Of a stretch of 64,000 nucleotides of DNA, positions 50,761-62,559 are shown piece by piece. The stretch comes from Sipunculus nudus (taxonomy: Eukaryota; Annelida; Sipuncula; Golfingiida; Sipunculidae): assembly GCA_026874595.1 (NCBI GenBank), contig CM049313.1, forward strand, positions 76,066,659 to 76,130,658, written 5' to 3'. The notes below the pieces were generated by a model, which ran no database searches, had not been told where the DNA came from, and worked only from the letters and a program-made list of their open reading frames with translations. The position numbers and the translations under genes were made by a program. The stretch's first letter is position 1. Each line of letters opens with the position of its first letter.

Positions 50761-52305
50761 ATTGTATCCGCCAAAACAGAGTTTTGCGGATACTATGTTT
50801 TCAGCTGCACGCCGCCGCGGCCGCCGCGTAGGTGTCCGGAGAACTCCTCCGTAACCGCTGGGCGGAATTTTCCGAAACCCGGGATTATGTTCGAGTCACA
50901 TATGAACTGCTGCGCCTCGATTTTGTTTTGACCTCTGACCTTTCCTTTGCGCTCTGCGTCCGTTTGTGCGTCTGTTTCCACACATAAACCCACATATCTT
51001 GGGAACCGTTTGACCGATCAGGAAAATTTTTTTGCACAAATGTAGCCCTCGGAGAGCTTCATAACATACACCAAAAATGGTGGCGCCACCTGCAACCATG
51101 TTTGCACAGTGTCCATCTGTTTGTCTGCCTTGGGTTAAAATCACTCATATCTCTGCAGTGACTTAACTAATTCACCTGAAATTGGGCATGCGTAAACATC
51201 CTGGATAGCTTTTCTGATTTTATGACAGGTGGCGCCACCTACATTCACATTTACGCTGCAGACATCCAAGTTCATATCTCGGGAACCATTTGACCGATCA
51301 GGAAAATTCTTTTGCACAAATGTAGCCCTTGGAGAGCTTTATAACATACACCAAAAATGGTGGCGCTACCTGCAACAATGTTTGCACAGTGTCCATCTGT
51401 TTGTCTGCCTTGGGTTAAAATCACTCATATCTCTGCAGTGACTTGACTAATTCACTTGAAATTTGGCATGCGTATACATCCTGGATAGCTTTTCTGATTT
51501 TATGACAGGTGGCGCCACCTACATTCACGTTTACGCTGCAGACATCCAAGCTCATATCTCAGGAACCGTTTGACCGATCAGGAAAATTTTTTTGCACAAA
51601 TGTAGCCCTTGGAGAGCTTTATAACATACACCGAAAATGGTGGCACCACCTGCAACCATGTTTGCACAGTGTCCATCTGTTCGTCTGCCTTGGGTTAAAA
51701 TCACTCATATCTCTGCAGTGGTTTGACTAATTCACCTGAAATTCGGCATGCTTATACATCCTGGATAGCTTTTCTGATTTTATGACAGGTGGCGCCACCT
51801 ACATTCACGTTTACGCTGCAGACATCCAAGCTCATATCTAGGGAACCGTTTGACCGATTGGGCCAAAATTTTGCATGTGTATAAATCTCACATAGCTCTT
51901 TATCATATGCAAAACTGGTGGCGCCACCTGCAGCCATGTTTGCACAGCTCCCATCTGTTTGTCTGCCATGGGATAAAATCACTCATATCTCGGCAGTGGT
52001 TTGACATATCTGCCTAAAATTTTGCAAGTTTATACATCCCGACAGCTCTCTTGATTTTATGACAGGTGGCGCCACCTGCATTCTAGTTTATGCAGCAGAT
52101 ATCCAAGCTCATATCTTGGGAACCGTTTGACCGATTGGGCCAAAGTTTTGCATGTGTATAGAGCTTTCTGGATTTTTTCGTAGGTAGCGCAACCTACATA
52201 CACAATTTGGCTGCAGACATCCATGCTAATATGCAACACTTCACCCGTTCCACTCTGATTTAGGCGGATACAAGTAGTCGCTTGTCGACTACCCGTATTC
52301 TAGTT
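50761..52305 (+). mobile_element. fam1 element, full length, inside LINE ORF2
   Basis: It starts ATTGTATCCGCC and ends in the stem-loop plus CTAGTT at 52305. Core units carry GGTGGCGCCACC. The LINE reading frame resumes in register when the insert is removed (SKF joining WNYSQG). No long target duplication is present. Confidence 0.9.
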
Positions 52306-52919
52306 TAAATTTAGAGGGTGGAATCATATTTAAAAACAGTCTAGTTTTGCGAATATCCTACAGTGGTCACTATAGTGTTGAGGGAAGATGCCTGTTTGTA
52401 ATATGTTGTCACCTACATTGCTAATAATAATATCTAATAGAGATTTGCTATGATATTTTATCCTGGTGGGTTGAGTAATGTGCTGGGTTAGGTTTAGATT
52501 ATTAATTATAGTTTTGAGGATTGGTTCTGGTTTGTCAATCAGGAGATTGCAGTTCAGGTCACCAGTAATTATGTGTTTGAGCAGGGGAATGGATGTTAGT
52601 TCTTCAAAATATTCCTGTAACATTGACCATTTATCAACTGTTTGGTTGGGGGGTTTGTAGATAATTGTAACCAATAGAGGATAATTTAGCTTTAATATCT
52701 TGATACATATTGTTTCGAATTCAGCTGATTCTAGGTCAGGTCGTCTTTTAAAGAATATATGCCTTCCTTGATGTATACAACAATGCCCCCTCCGTGTCTG
52801 TTCCTGTCTTTCCTTATGGGTACACTGTAATTTGGAATGGAAATTTGTTCATTACTAATGTTGTCATCTAAATGTGTTTCAGTAAAACCTATTACTTCAG
52901 TCTTCTATTTCTGATATTA
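52306..52919 (-). pseudogene. LINE ORF2 endonuclease domain
   Basis: The AP-type endonuclease nicks target DNA to prime reverse transcription. The frame continues from NKID at 56699 into ISEIED at 52919, then IGFTETHL (catalytic Glu). Next come the glycine-rich segment RHGGGIVVYIKEG and IYKPPN, then GDLNCNLL (residues 38-41 of the frame starting at 52674 hold GDLN) and SDHCRIF (SDH motif). Frameshifts occur after ISEIED, after DDLT and after LDCF. The last coding bases before 52306 (SKF) rejoin WNYSQGNYDEMN beyond the fam1 insertion. All the main motifs are still readable, so decay is moderate. Confidence 0.85.
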
Positions 52920-55900
52920 ATTGTATCTGCCAAAACAGAGTTTTGCGGATACTATGTTTTCAGCTGGCCACCGCGGCGTAGGTGTCCGGAGAACTCCTCC
53001 GTAACCGCTGGGCGAAATTATAGAAACCCGGGATTATGTTCATGTCATATGTGAACTGCTGCGCCCCCATTTTGTTTTGACCTCTGACCTTTCCTCTGCG
53101 CTCTGCGTCCATTTGTGCGTCTGTTTCCACACATAAACCCACATATCTCGGGAACCGTTTGACCGATCAGGCTAAAAATTTTATACAAATTTAGCCCTTG
53201 GATAGCTTTATAATATACATTAAAAATGGTGGCGCCACCTGCAACCATTTTTTAACTGTGTCCATCTGTTCATCTGCCTTGGGATAAAATCAGTAAAATC
53301 TCTGCATTGGTTGGACTTATTCACCTGAAATTTGGCATGCGTATACATCCTGGATAGCTTTTTAGCTCAGCTGACTATAAGTCATCTGAGCTATAGTCGT
53401 GGTCCATTGTCCGTCGTCCGTCTGTCTGTCCGTCCGTCCGTCTGTAGATGTGGCACGTTTTGAAACCGTAAGACCTAGGAATCCAAAATTCGGCATAATG
53501 TTAGATGTCCCCAAGATCTCCTACCAAGCCGAAAACTGGGTCTTTGCAACTTCGTTCCTTTGAGAAATTAAGGAAAAACCTCAATTTTATATTAAAAACC
53601 TATTTTCACACTTCAGGACTGCCTAATATCAAAACCACTCATCTGTTTTTCCTCATATTTACCATAAATATTCCTCTATATAGTTCCTATGTACATGCCA
53701 GAAATTATGTCTGTATTATTTAATTTAAAAAAGTTATGGGCCCAAACATAATGCATTTTGTAAAAAATCAGGAAAGATATTTGATCACTTAATACAAAAA
53801 ATGTTAAAGCTATGGACCTTTTTTCCAGTAATATAACTTTAATTAATCAAAATTAAATTGTATACCCAAAATTAGATGAAAATCTTTTAAATTTTTTAAA
53901 ATATTAATAAAAATAAAAAATTGGTACCTTAAATTTTGCCCAACTTTGACCATGGCACGTTTTTTTCCTGTAAGTACTGTGGATTTAATTTTCACAGCAT
54001 GTTTTTGTTAGCATTTCAACTGTTAACACCAAAAATTTGAAACCAGTTGATCAAAAACTGTAGATTTTAATCAAGTTTTCAAGCACCATGTAACATATTG
54101 TTTACATCAAGCTAGTATTATGCAGTTTGCAAGAGCTCGGCTCCCCAGCTTCAGCTCTAAGTTCCTTAAATTCGGCATACAGTTAGATGTCTCCAAAATC
54201 CCCTACCATGCCAAGAATTTGGTCACTAGGACTTAATACCTTCGAGATATTAATGAAAAACTTCATTTTTCAATTAAAAACCCATTGTTACACTTTAAGA
54301 CTGCCTAATATCAAAACCACTGATCTGACTTTAATCATAAATAATATACATATTTTTCATTCTCTATGCACATGCCAGAATGATGTCAGTATTGCTTAAT
54401 TGTTTTAAGTTATGGGCCCAAACATAATGCACTTTGTAAAAAATCAAGAAATATATTTATCCCTTAACAAGGGCATTGCTGAAGCTAGAGATTTTTTGTC
54501 AGGGATGTAACATTTTTTAATCAAGATTCAATTGAATACCCAAAATTAGTTCTGAATTTTTCAAATTTTATAAGTTATTAGTATAAATATAAAATAAGTA
54601 CCTTAAATTTTGCCCAACTGTGACCATGGCACGTTTGTTTCCCGTGAGCACTGTTGATATAATTTTCATATCATGCACACATAAGGATTTCAGCTTTTTA
54701 GTTTAGAAAGCTGAAAGAAATTGGCCAAAAATTGTAGCTTTTATTAATGTTTTTTATGAGACCCTGTCACACTTTGGCTCTCTCCTGCCCCTCTTGAGTC
54801 ACCTGTATGTTGACCTTGTTGACCTTTCATCAAATTATGCACGCTTGAGGCGAGGCATACAGGAATCCAGGCAGCTTATGGCCAGCCACAGTTGATCCAG
54901 GTGTCCAACCTAACTCATCTAGTAGTTTTAACAAACAACATAACAATAAACAATAAATTAATAAATTTTTATTGGTTTTTAATAACAAATTAAAGAAAAA
55001 TAGAAAAGGAATTTGTTAGTTTATAATAACAGGAAATTAACTTGCAGTTACTGATGATATAAGAATCTTGTATCAATGGGTAGAATGTCACATATTCCAA
55101 ATAACACCATGCAGTCACCTATGGCATTTTTCAGTTCAATTTTAATGATAAAGAAGTAAATCATATTATTCATTACTAATCATTAGGGATCATATGAAGG
55201 AAATTAATGATAGACAAAGAAGCAGTTGATAATATTAATCTAGATTCCTACTGTGTCTAGTGTGTACATTGATGTGAAATTAGTCCAAAATGAATTTTTT
55301 ACAGTTATTTTTTAATATAAATAAAAGCCATAAAACCAGGTACTTATGATCATTATTTAAATGTGTGAATTTTGTATATTCTGGATTCTCAACATCATTG
55401 TTTGGTGAAAACTGAATAAATACCAGACATGGTGCGAATACTTTGTAATTGTATTTAAATACGAATATGATTATATACTCCATTATAAAATTTCTTGCAT
55501 AAAGAATGGGAAATCAGGTAAAAATGAAAGTATGTGAATACCAGTGCAAATACTTTCAAAATGTATTCATGAGTGCATTCATGAATATATTCTTTAATAT
55601 TATTTTAATAATCATATCAGTTATATTTCATTTTAAAAAAAGTTAAACTCTTATATTATATGTTCTGCTTATAAGTTATATGGACAAGTCAAAATCTGTG
55701 TGACAATAGTACTCCATTTGTTAATAAAATAAATGAAATCAATCCTCTTCCCTGTCTCCAAAGGTACTATCAAAATCATACATAAGCTAAACAACAACAA
55801 CTCATAATACAGCTTATATAAATTACCACACAAAACCAGCATGTGTCTCATTTCTAAATAATATTTTTTATCATATATAACAGCTGAGCGTCGTGACCCA

Positions 55901-56698
55901 TAGGTCCCTTGTTTTGATTTTGTGACAGGTGGCGCCACCTACATTCATGTTTACGCTGCAGACATCCAAGCTCATATCTTGGGAACTGTTTGACCGATTA
56001 GGCTAAAAATTTTATACAAATGTAGCCCTTGGATAGCTTTATAAAATACACTAAAAATGGTGGTGCCACCTGCAACCACTTTTGCACAGCGTCCGTCTGT
56101 TTTACTGCCCAGGGATAAAATCACTTATATCTCGGCAGTGGTTTGACATATCCACCTAAAATTTTGCAGGTTTATACATCCTGGATAGCTTTTTCGATTT
56201 TGTGACAGGTGGTGCCACCTACATTCTAGTTTACGCTGCAGACATCCAAGCTCATATCTCAGGAACTGTTTGACCGATTAGGCCAAAATTTTGCATGTGT
56301 ATAGATATCACATAGCTCTTTACCATGCACAAAACTGGAGGGGCCACCTGCAACAATTTTTGCACAGCTTCTGTCTGTTTGACTGCCGTGGGCTAAAATC
56401 ACTCATATCTCTGTAGTAGTTTGACTTATCTGCCTAAAGATTTTGCATGTTTATACATCTTTTATTGCTTTCTCGATTTTTTTTGGCAGGTGGTGCCACC
56501 CACATTTATGTGACAGCTTTCTGCATTTGTGGTAGGTGGCGCTACCTACATATACATTTTAGCTGCAGACATCCATGCTAATTTGCAACACACCTTACTC
56601 TTTTTTCCCTTGCCACTCAATCCATGCCTCACTTCACCCATTCCACTCTGATTTCGGCGGATACACGTTGTCGCTTGTTGACTACCCGTATTCTAGTT
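52920..56698 (+). mobile_element. fam1 element inside LINE, split by fam2
   Basis: The left part (52920-53360) has the 5' hairpin end with one substitution (TATCTGCC) and stops in catcctggatagctttt. The right part (55914-56698) resumes at gattttgtgacaggtgg and ends CTAGTT at 56698. Removing it rejoins NKID with ISEIED of the LINE endonuclease in frame. Confidence 0.85.
53361..55913 (+). mobile_element. fam2 element nested in fam1
   Basis: It starts TTTAGCTCAGCTGACTATAAG with a long GTCC/GTCT run. It contains two direct units of about 680 bp (from about 53460 and about 54140) homologous to 4330-5000. It ends CAGCTGAGCGTCGTGA, then CCCATAGG, TCCCTTGTT at 55913. It entered a T-run of fam1. It is the youngest layer at this point of the stack. 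Confidence 0.85.
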
Positions 56699-57035
56699 GG
56701 TCAATCTTATTGACTAAGCTACGTACGTTAAGGTGATAAATACTAAATGTGTTTTGGATACTGTTCGGACCGGGATTTGTTTCTACATCTCCGGATAGCA
56801 ACATCCTCAGAATTACTAATATTTTTAGTCTATTATTGTGATAGGGGAGTTTCAGTATAATAGTTATTATAAGAGACCATTTGTGTTTGCTTTTTTTGTC
56901 ATAGGTGGTAGTTACTAATTTCAAAGTTTTTATAAGATGTTCTATAACTGTTATTGCCAATATTGGTTGGGATATTTTGTTTTTTTTATGTGAAGTAACT
57001 AAATGTTTGTGCACAGTGACGAAAACATACCTCAT
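56699..57035 (-). pseudogene. LINE ORF2 N-terminus with 2A-like motif
   Basis: The frame begins with ATG at 57035. Residues 82-90 are GDVETNPGP (56766-56792), preceded by hydrophobic LVILRMLLS. This fits the 2A consensus D-(V/I)-E-x-N-P-G-P, at which the ribosome fails to form the Gly-Pro bond, giving two proteins from one frame. Such motifs are established near the ORF2 N-terminus of AP-endonuclease LINEs from sea urchin, molluscs and lancelet. After it the endonuclease domain starts (FSIYHLNVRSLVNKID), and the frame is then cut at 56698 by the fam1 insertion. An 84-codon frame upstream (56986-57240) overlaps it. Activity is an inference from the motif. Confidence 0.75.
56766..56792 (-). other. 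2A-like ribosome-skipping motif GDVETNPGP
   Basis: All consensus positions (D, V, E, N, P, G, P) are kept, and a leucine-rich stretch precedes the motif. The predicted skip is between G89 and P90 of the frame starting at 57035. Confidence 0.75.
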
Positions 57036-57255
57036 TTGAGTTAGTTGACAGTTGAATTAGGATGTGACGGTTATTAAAAGAACTGTAGGTTGAAAAACCT
57101 AAGGTAAAAGTATTGAAGAATTGAAACTGAGAGTACATAAATCTGTGAGGAGGTGGAGAAATAATGCTGTGAGTGATGGAGTTCATGGAGGTCGGACGAC
57201 GTTCTCTATTGTTATTGTCACATATCCGGTTCCAGGTCATTTGAGAGGTTAGAGT

Positions 57256-57795
57256 TCATGCCGTGGATTGGTTGCCAGGGCTGTTATTGTCTTTGGTCAT
57301 CAAGTTAAAAAAAGCGATGTATTTTTCAAGTTTAGATTCATCTTTTATTAATGTTGGGGAATCAAGTTCATCTTCTTTGACGTATATTTGTCCATTAAAT
57401 GTCCAAACCGATTTGATGTTGAATTCTTTTGTTTTTTTCCAAGTTTTGAAGAATAAATCCTGTTGTTCTTTAGTCAGATTTTCGTTGATGTATATTGATT
57501 GGTTTTCCAGTTTTAATCTTCTGAGTTTAGCTCTAGCTTTGTGAATTTTAGCTTTGGTCTGGCGGTTTGTCAGTTTCACCATGATTTTCTTGGTTTCTCA
57601 GGATCTTTCTTTCCTATTCTTGATACTTCTTCAATTTCTGAATTGTTAATGTCCAAATCCATTTTTTCAAATAATTTCTTCCCTTGTTCTGTTGGATTTT
57701 CATTGTGTTTTTCCTGTAGTCCGTTGATTATAATATTTTTCATTCTGGATTGACTTTCTGCTACAGAAAAGTTTGATTCCAGGCTGATGCATCTT
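57256..57795 (-). pseudogene. LINE ORF1 protein remnant
   Basis: ORF1 of CR1/L1-like elements encodes an RNA-binding chaperone that coats the LINE RNA. The first part is read in one frame from the truncated 5' end and includes MKNIIINGLQEKHNENPTEQ. It hits a stop near 57590. The match resumes one base out of register at MVKLTNRQTKAKIHKA and runs to 57256 through a basic helix-rich stretch and the segment INENLTKEQQDLF. The pattern (I-I-NG-, then -RIGKK-P-KPR, then V-LTNRQTKAKIHKAR-KL) is that of the RRM-like and C-terminal domains of such proteins. One frameshift and loss of the N-terminus make it a pseudogene. The zinc-knuckle or coiled-coil part, if any, is missing. Confidence 0.65.
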
Positions 57796-58692
57796 TTTTA
57801 AATGTGCACATTTAATTGGGTCCACAAAGTGGTTTATTGCTATATGAAAGTGTGGATGTTCATCAGATAAGTAATTCTTTCCTTCATGAGAGTAAAAACT
57901 TCACCAGGTGTGAAATTGACTATTAATTTGCGCAAAAAATTATAGCTGAGATAGTAATTAGCACTGATGTTGTTTGTCCCTCATTCAACTAACAGTGGGT
58001 ATACTTTATTTGAAAAGATGTTTTTATTTTATCAAATTTACTGAGTCTTTTACTTCAATGAATAAAATTAAAGCATGTACTGAAAACTTCAATGTGCCAA
58101 ACTTTTCAATAGTGATTCAAGGAATAATCTAGAACATGCAAGGTTGTAAATATAATAAAAATAATAATAAATATGTGTATGCATAATATGACCTGATATG
58201 AGCTTCACTCTGGATAAATAATGATTGCAACTTAGAATTCTGAAATCTTATATTTTTAGATTTTTTTTCAGATTATTACAGATTTATAAAACTTGTTAAT
58301 GTAAAAAATTAATCTGATAAAAACTATTGATGGAACAAGTGGATATGCTAAAAATATAGGCTTAAATATTAACTTAAATGCATTATTCCCTTGAAAGTGA
58401 AATAAAGGTATTAGTCGATTCTGTCCACTTGCCTCTCCATCTGTAAATTTTTCATATGCATCACAGTAATATCAAAACTGTTACTATTTTTCTTCATGAC
58501 AGTCTTGTCAGAGTATTAGTTTGCAATCATATATTTAGAACTTTACTATAACCAAGTAGGAGGGCCCCTTTCCTCTTAGCTTCTCATATGCTTGTATATA
58601 TGAAAAACAATACAATAGAATATTTTGCATATTTTGTATTTGCAAAAATTTAAAATAATCAGCTGAGCGCTGTGACCCATGGGTCCCTTGTT

Positions 58693-60414
58693 TAAGTCTA
58701 GTAACAGGCTTAAAATACTTTTGTTGTGTCATAGTGTTACCCTGCTGACAGATAGGGCTAAACAGTGCATGCAAAACTAGTCCATAATATGACTATAGAA
58801 TCGGGAATGAAATGAATATTTCATTTTAGTTTTTGCATAAATTTACAGTAGTAATCTACCCTTTAGATCTCTAGCTCGTCCCCAGTACAAATTAAACTAT
58901 CTGCATCATGAAGTAAGCCTTCACGTTTAAAAAGGAAAGTTTCCTTATAACCTAGCAATAGGCTGCTGCATGAGAAGACTTAATTACAAAATTTTATAGA
59001 CTGAAATGCCCAGGTAAATTATAACATAATGTTCTTAATAAGATCTTTGAAGAATCTGTGAATACATATACCTAATGAACAGAATACTAGGATTCTTTTT
59101 AGTAATGGAATTGAAATTGGATCAAGAGGTAAAAATCAATAATTCAGTGGAACCAAAGACCGCTTAACAGTTCACTGGTGCAGAGACACACCTCAATCTT
59201 TACTTTAAGTTCACTGGTGCAGAGACGCACCTCAATCTTTACTTTAAGAAGTCCTTATATGACTTCAAAGTCATTTATATAACAGCCACCAGGTCACATT
59301 TCCAACTGTGATACAAAAGGAATTTTTTTTTCTATGTTGTAACAGATTAGTATGAGAATTACCATAGGATATGCCTGACGTCACACTTGATAACCGTAAG
59401 GTTCTTGAACAGGAGGAACAGTATGTTAAATATGAGTGATGTTGGTGTTTGGTCCCTAGGGACATTGTGTAGATTAACATAGGGACTGTGAAGGTGGACA
59501 AGCCAAAAGCCATCAAAAGAGATCAGTGAGGGCATGGTATTGACGGCCAGACTTCCCCAATAAAGTCCTGACTGGCCACATATGTGTGCTTTAGTGGGGC
59601 ATAAACTGAGCTGCACACAGCCAGAACTTTGTCATGCTGCAGAGCTCCCAAGAGTTCTGTAAAAAAAAACAGAGGTTCAAAATCTTCGATGGTCATCATT
59701 TATCTATGTCAGCGGCACTGCCAAACTGTCTCAGGTCCTGCATACAGCACTGCCAGCCGAGGTAGTGGACTGGTTGGTAATATATTATGGGGTCTTGATC
59801 TTTGGTTGTAGGTTTTGCAGGGGATTTATGAGGCAGAACATAGTAGCGTTTATATCCCTGTATGATTCTGACAGTAGATGGCATCTTCTGCCAATGGGCT
59901 CTTATTGGTACGCCTGTATGACCTATTTCCCGAGGGAGGAGAGATGAAAACAAAGTAGCTCTCTGTCCTAAGTCTTCAACTTTGAAGGATTGTTCTTCTT
60001 CAGGAAAACCCAACTGCCAGTCCTGCTAATGGGGTTGAATTTTCATTTGTGTAACTTTTAAGAAGTTTGGATTTGAGTTATGCTGCAGCCCCTTGGTTGG
60101 ACATCAGGGTATATTAAGATAAACTTTTCCCTTGATTACCCAGTAAGCCAGCTTGTCCGTGTAGCTGTTCACCAGATGACCAAATCAGGGTTGGAAACCA
60201 GGACTTATGGAGAGGTGTCCATTTACAATGAGGAACTAATACCCTAAAAAAGCAGTTCCAGGAGGGAGTTTAAGGGGCCTATTCTGAAAATTGATGTCTG
60301 TTAACTAAAAATAATACCTTGAACAGTTTTTAAGAATAGGCCAGATAATGCCAATCCCACTGCACACATGCTGTTTGTTTATATATATATCCATGTGTTT
60401 ATAAAATATTGGGG
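58693..60414. other. unassigned sequence
   Basis: Apart from the small tandem duplication at 59171, nothing was recognised. The 105-codon minus frame at 59696 overlaps 60-codon plus frames and has no family features. An AT run and a G-run close the interval (60379-60427). Confidence 0.35.
59171..59248 (+). repeat. 39-bp tandem duplication
   Basis: Two copies of ttcactggtgcagagac onward, 39 bp apart, differing at one position (cacacct versus cgcacct). Confidence 0.95.
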
Positions 60415-60755
60415 GGGGGGGGGGGGCTGCCAAAATAATCTGACACATTCAACAATAATATCTGGTCAGACTAACCAGAGTTATGCATAGGGCATTTTGC
60501 AAGTATTGACCTTTGAACTTCCATACTTTTGCAACCAACCACCTTAGGTAACTTTGGATTTCCTGTTTGTCAACACTGCTGCATGCACTTTGTATAATAA
60601 CAGCTTGTATATAAACAAGCTCATTCATCTGTCAGAGAGGCATTATAAGTACTTTTCTGAACAGGAATCATCTTCAGTTCATTGATATGCCCTCAGGACA
60701 AGCAAGAAATCACATAACTTTTACAGAAAAGGTAGGTGGATAGCTGGCTCTAAGT
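60415..60755 (+). repeat. unclassified diverged repeat, copy 2
   Basis: Homologous to 34735-35063 by a chain of shared phrases (ccaaaataat, ttttgcaa, caccttaggt, aagctcatt, gttcattgatatg, aggtaggtg-atagctggct). The start lies beside a G-run. Confidence 0.6.
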
Positions 60756-62559
60756 CATATTTTTATATCTTGCATTTAGGGTGTGCCACAAGTTCAGAGG
60801 GAAAACATGCTTGTTTTCTCATAAAAGTTGTGCTGATAGTGAAAAACATGCAACTAGAATGGTTTGACATATTGTGATATTGCTTGATTTTTAAACAATT
60901 ATTCAGGGCCTTTGATTCGGGCAAATATATAGTACACATGATCAGTGTCAAAACATTCACTTGTCCCAAGCTTTTAGTAGTGAATAAAATAATGAAGAAT
61001 TTGTTGCAAGAAATGATTTAGGAAATTATATTCTAAGATTGATAAGTCAAAGATTTAAGATTAAACAGCAGAAGATTATGCAATATTTTCAGTGCTTTAT
61101 TATAAAGATGTACAGGTTATACACCATGTATATGGTGTGCAACGTGAATGTTGCTACATGCTTACCAGGAACTTGTAACTGACCATACATAGTAACCAGA
61201 CATATAGAATCTGCAGGTGCAGTGATGTTTTATTCATAAGAATATCTTAATATCATTCCATGTACACAGTTTATAGCTGTACAAAGATATTAAATCACAC
61301 ATCAGACGACTCCTCTAAAATATTTTCATCAAACAGAAATAATTTGTACCCATGCATAATACAGAATCAGATACATGAGCAGCCCTGACATCTGTTGGCT
61401 TTACCTTCTTTTACTTCATGAATTAACCATGAGAGGTCTATCACATTTCTTATTTTTGCCTTGCAAAATTTATTATGTGTTTGTTTCTCCATAAGTTTTC
61501 TATTGCTGACTACAGATTTCAGCTCATTCATCTCTAATTTAGAGGTACCATTTATGTATTTTAGGTTATTTATGACTGCTTAATTGGTGTGGCAATTAAA
61601 CATATAACATACTTTTTACCAGATAAGACATCTATTTTTTTTTTCTTCTACCACCATCTCCTCCACAAAATATTTATAAACCAGCAAATTATAAAAAGTC
61701 TGACTTTATAGCAACAAATCTTAAATGTTTTCAGTTAGGGGTGTAACAATGCATTGAATTGGAACCCCGTGATTAAATTGTAGCTAGTTCTTAATCTCTG
61801 AATCAATTTGTTTCAGTGAAGTATTATTTCTGTTTCATGTACCACCTCTCTGGCCTCTGTAAGATGTCAAATATGACACAGCAGACTGTGATGTTGAGGC
61901 ATATTTATCATGCATATGCCCTAGCTGAAGTTTATATGCTTGCCTGTAGACTGCTCCACTTATATTGAAAAAATGGTGGTGACAAACAGAATGAGAGCTA
62001 CATGGCTCCTTAACTTGCTAAAATCAACTACATCCATGCTTGTAAAAATGTTTGCTTTAATTTTTAAAGGATTCTAAAATTTCCTGCTTAATTGATAATT
62101 GGATTGAGAATTAAATCAAAGGTAAAAGAATTGATAATTGAATTGATTCAGTGTCCCCTCACACTCCACAGGCCTAACTTCAATATGCAGTTACAAACAG
62201 GATATATTGATTTTGGTGCTTCTTGTCTGAATATGGTCAAATGACCTTTATACCAAAGGTCACTTCTACAGGGATGGTAGGGCTTGTCTAGATGTGTCTA
62301 TTTTATGCTGTTACCCTCTGGTTAAATAATGATGTAATATTATAAAGCACACCAATGCCCTCAAGTGTATGTATTGGCAGTTTTGTACATGTTGCAGAAG
62401 TGTTGATAAAATATGCCTTGCAGTTGAAACTTACCAAAAGTAAACTTTAAACCTGCATTGACCAAACTCTTCTGCTTTTCTTGTAGTTCAAGTGTGTGGA
62501 CTAGATGGCTTTTATAATGGCTAGGCTTATGTTTTACTACGCTTGGTTATTTATTTTGA
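60756..62559. other. unassigned AT-rich sequence
   Basis: No gene, RNA or repeat was recognised. Confidence 0.35.

Larger units (their letters stand above)
47174..57799 (-). mobile_element. non-LTR retrotransposon (LINE), 5'-truncated, interrupted
   Basis: It is flanked by AAATGTGCACATTT at 47160-47173 and 57800-57813. Its own sequence is about 4.5 kb in four pieces: 57799-56699, 52919-52306, 50760-50610 and 49793-47174. In order it holds the ORF1 remainder, ORF2 with 2A-like motif, AP-type endonuclease, reverse transcriptase, zinc knuckle and a tail with AATAAA. There is no RNase H domain, which fits the CR1/Jockey group; the exact clade is not resolved. The 5' end lies inside ORF1. Several frameshifts and stops make it inactive. 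Confidence 0.9.
46289..58692 (+). mobile_element. fam2 element split by the LINE
   Basis: The left part is 46289-47173: it starts TTTTTTAGCTCAGCTGAC and matches 4254-5230. The right part is 57800-58692: it matches 5235-6133 and ends AATCAGCTGAGCGCTGTGA, CCCATGGG, TCCCTTGTT. The break carries the LINE with a 14-bp duplication. Across the break the sequence reads on as in the intact 4254 copy (gcacatt to gtccacaaagtgg). This is the oldest layer of the stack. Confidence 0.85.

Noticed and set aside
59696-60013. 105-codon minus-strand frame
   Set aside because: No family resemblance, no splice support and frames on the opposite strand.
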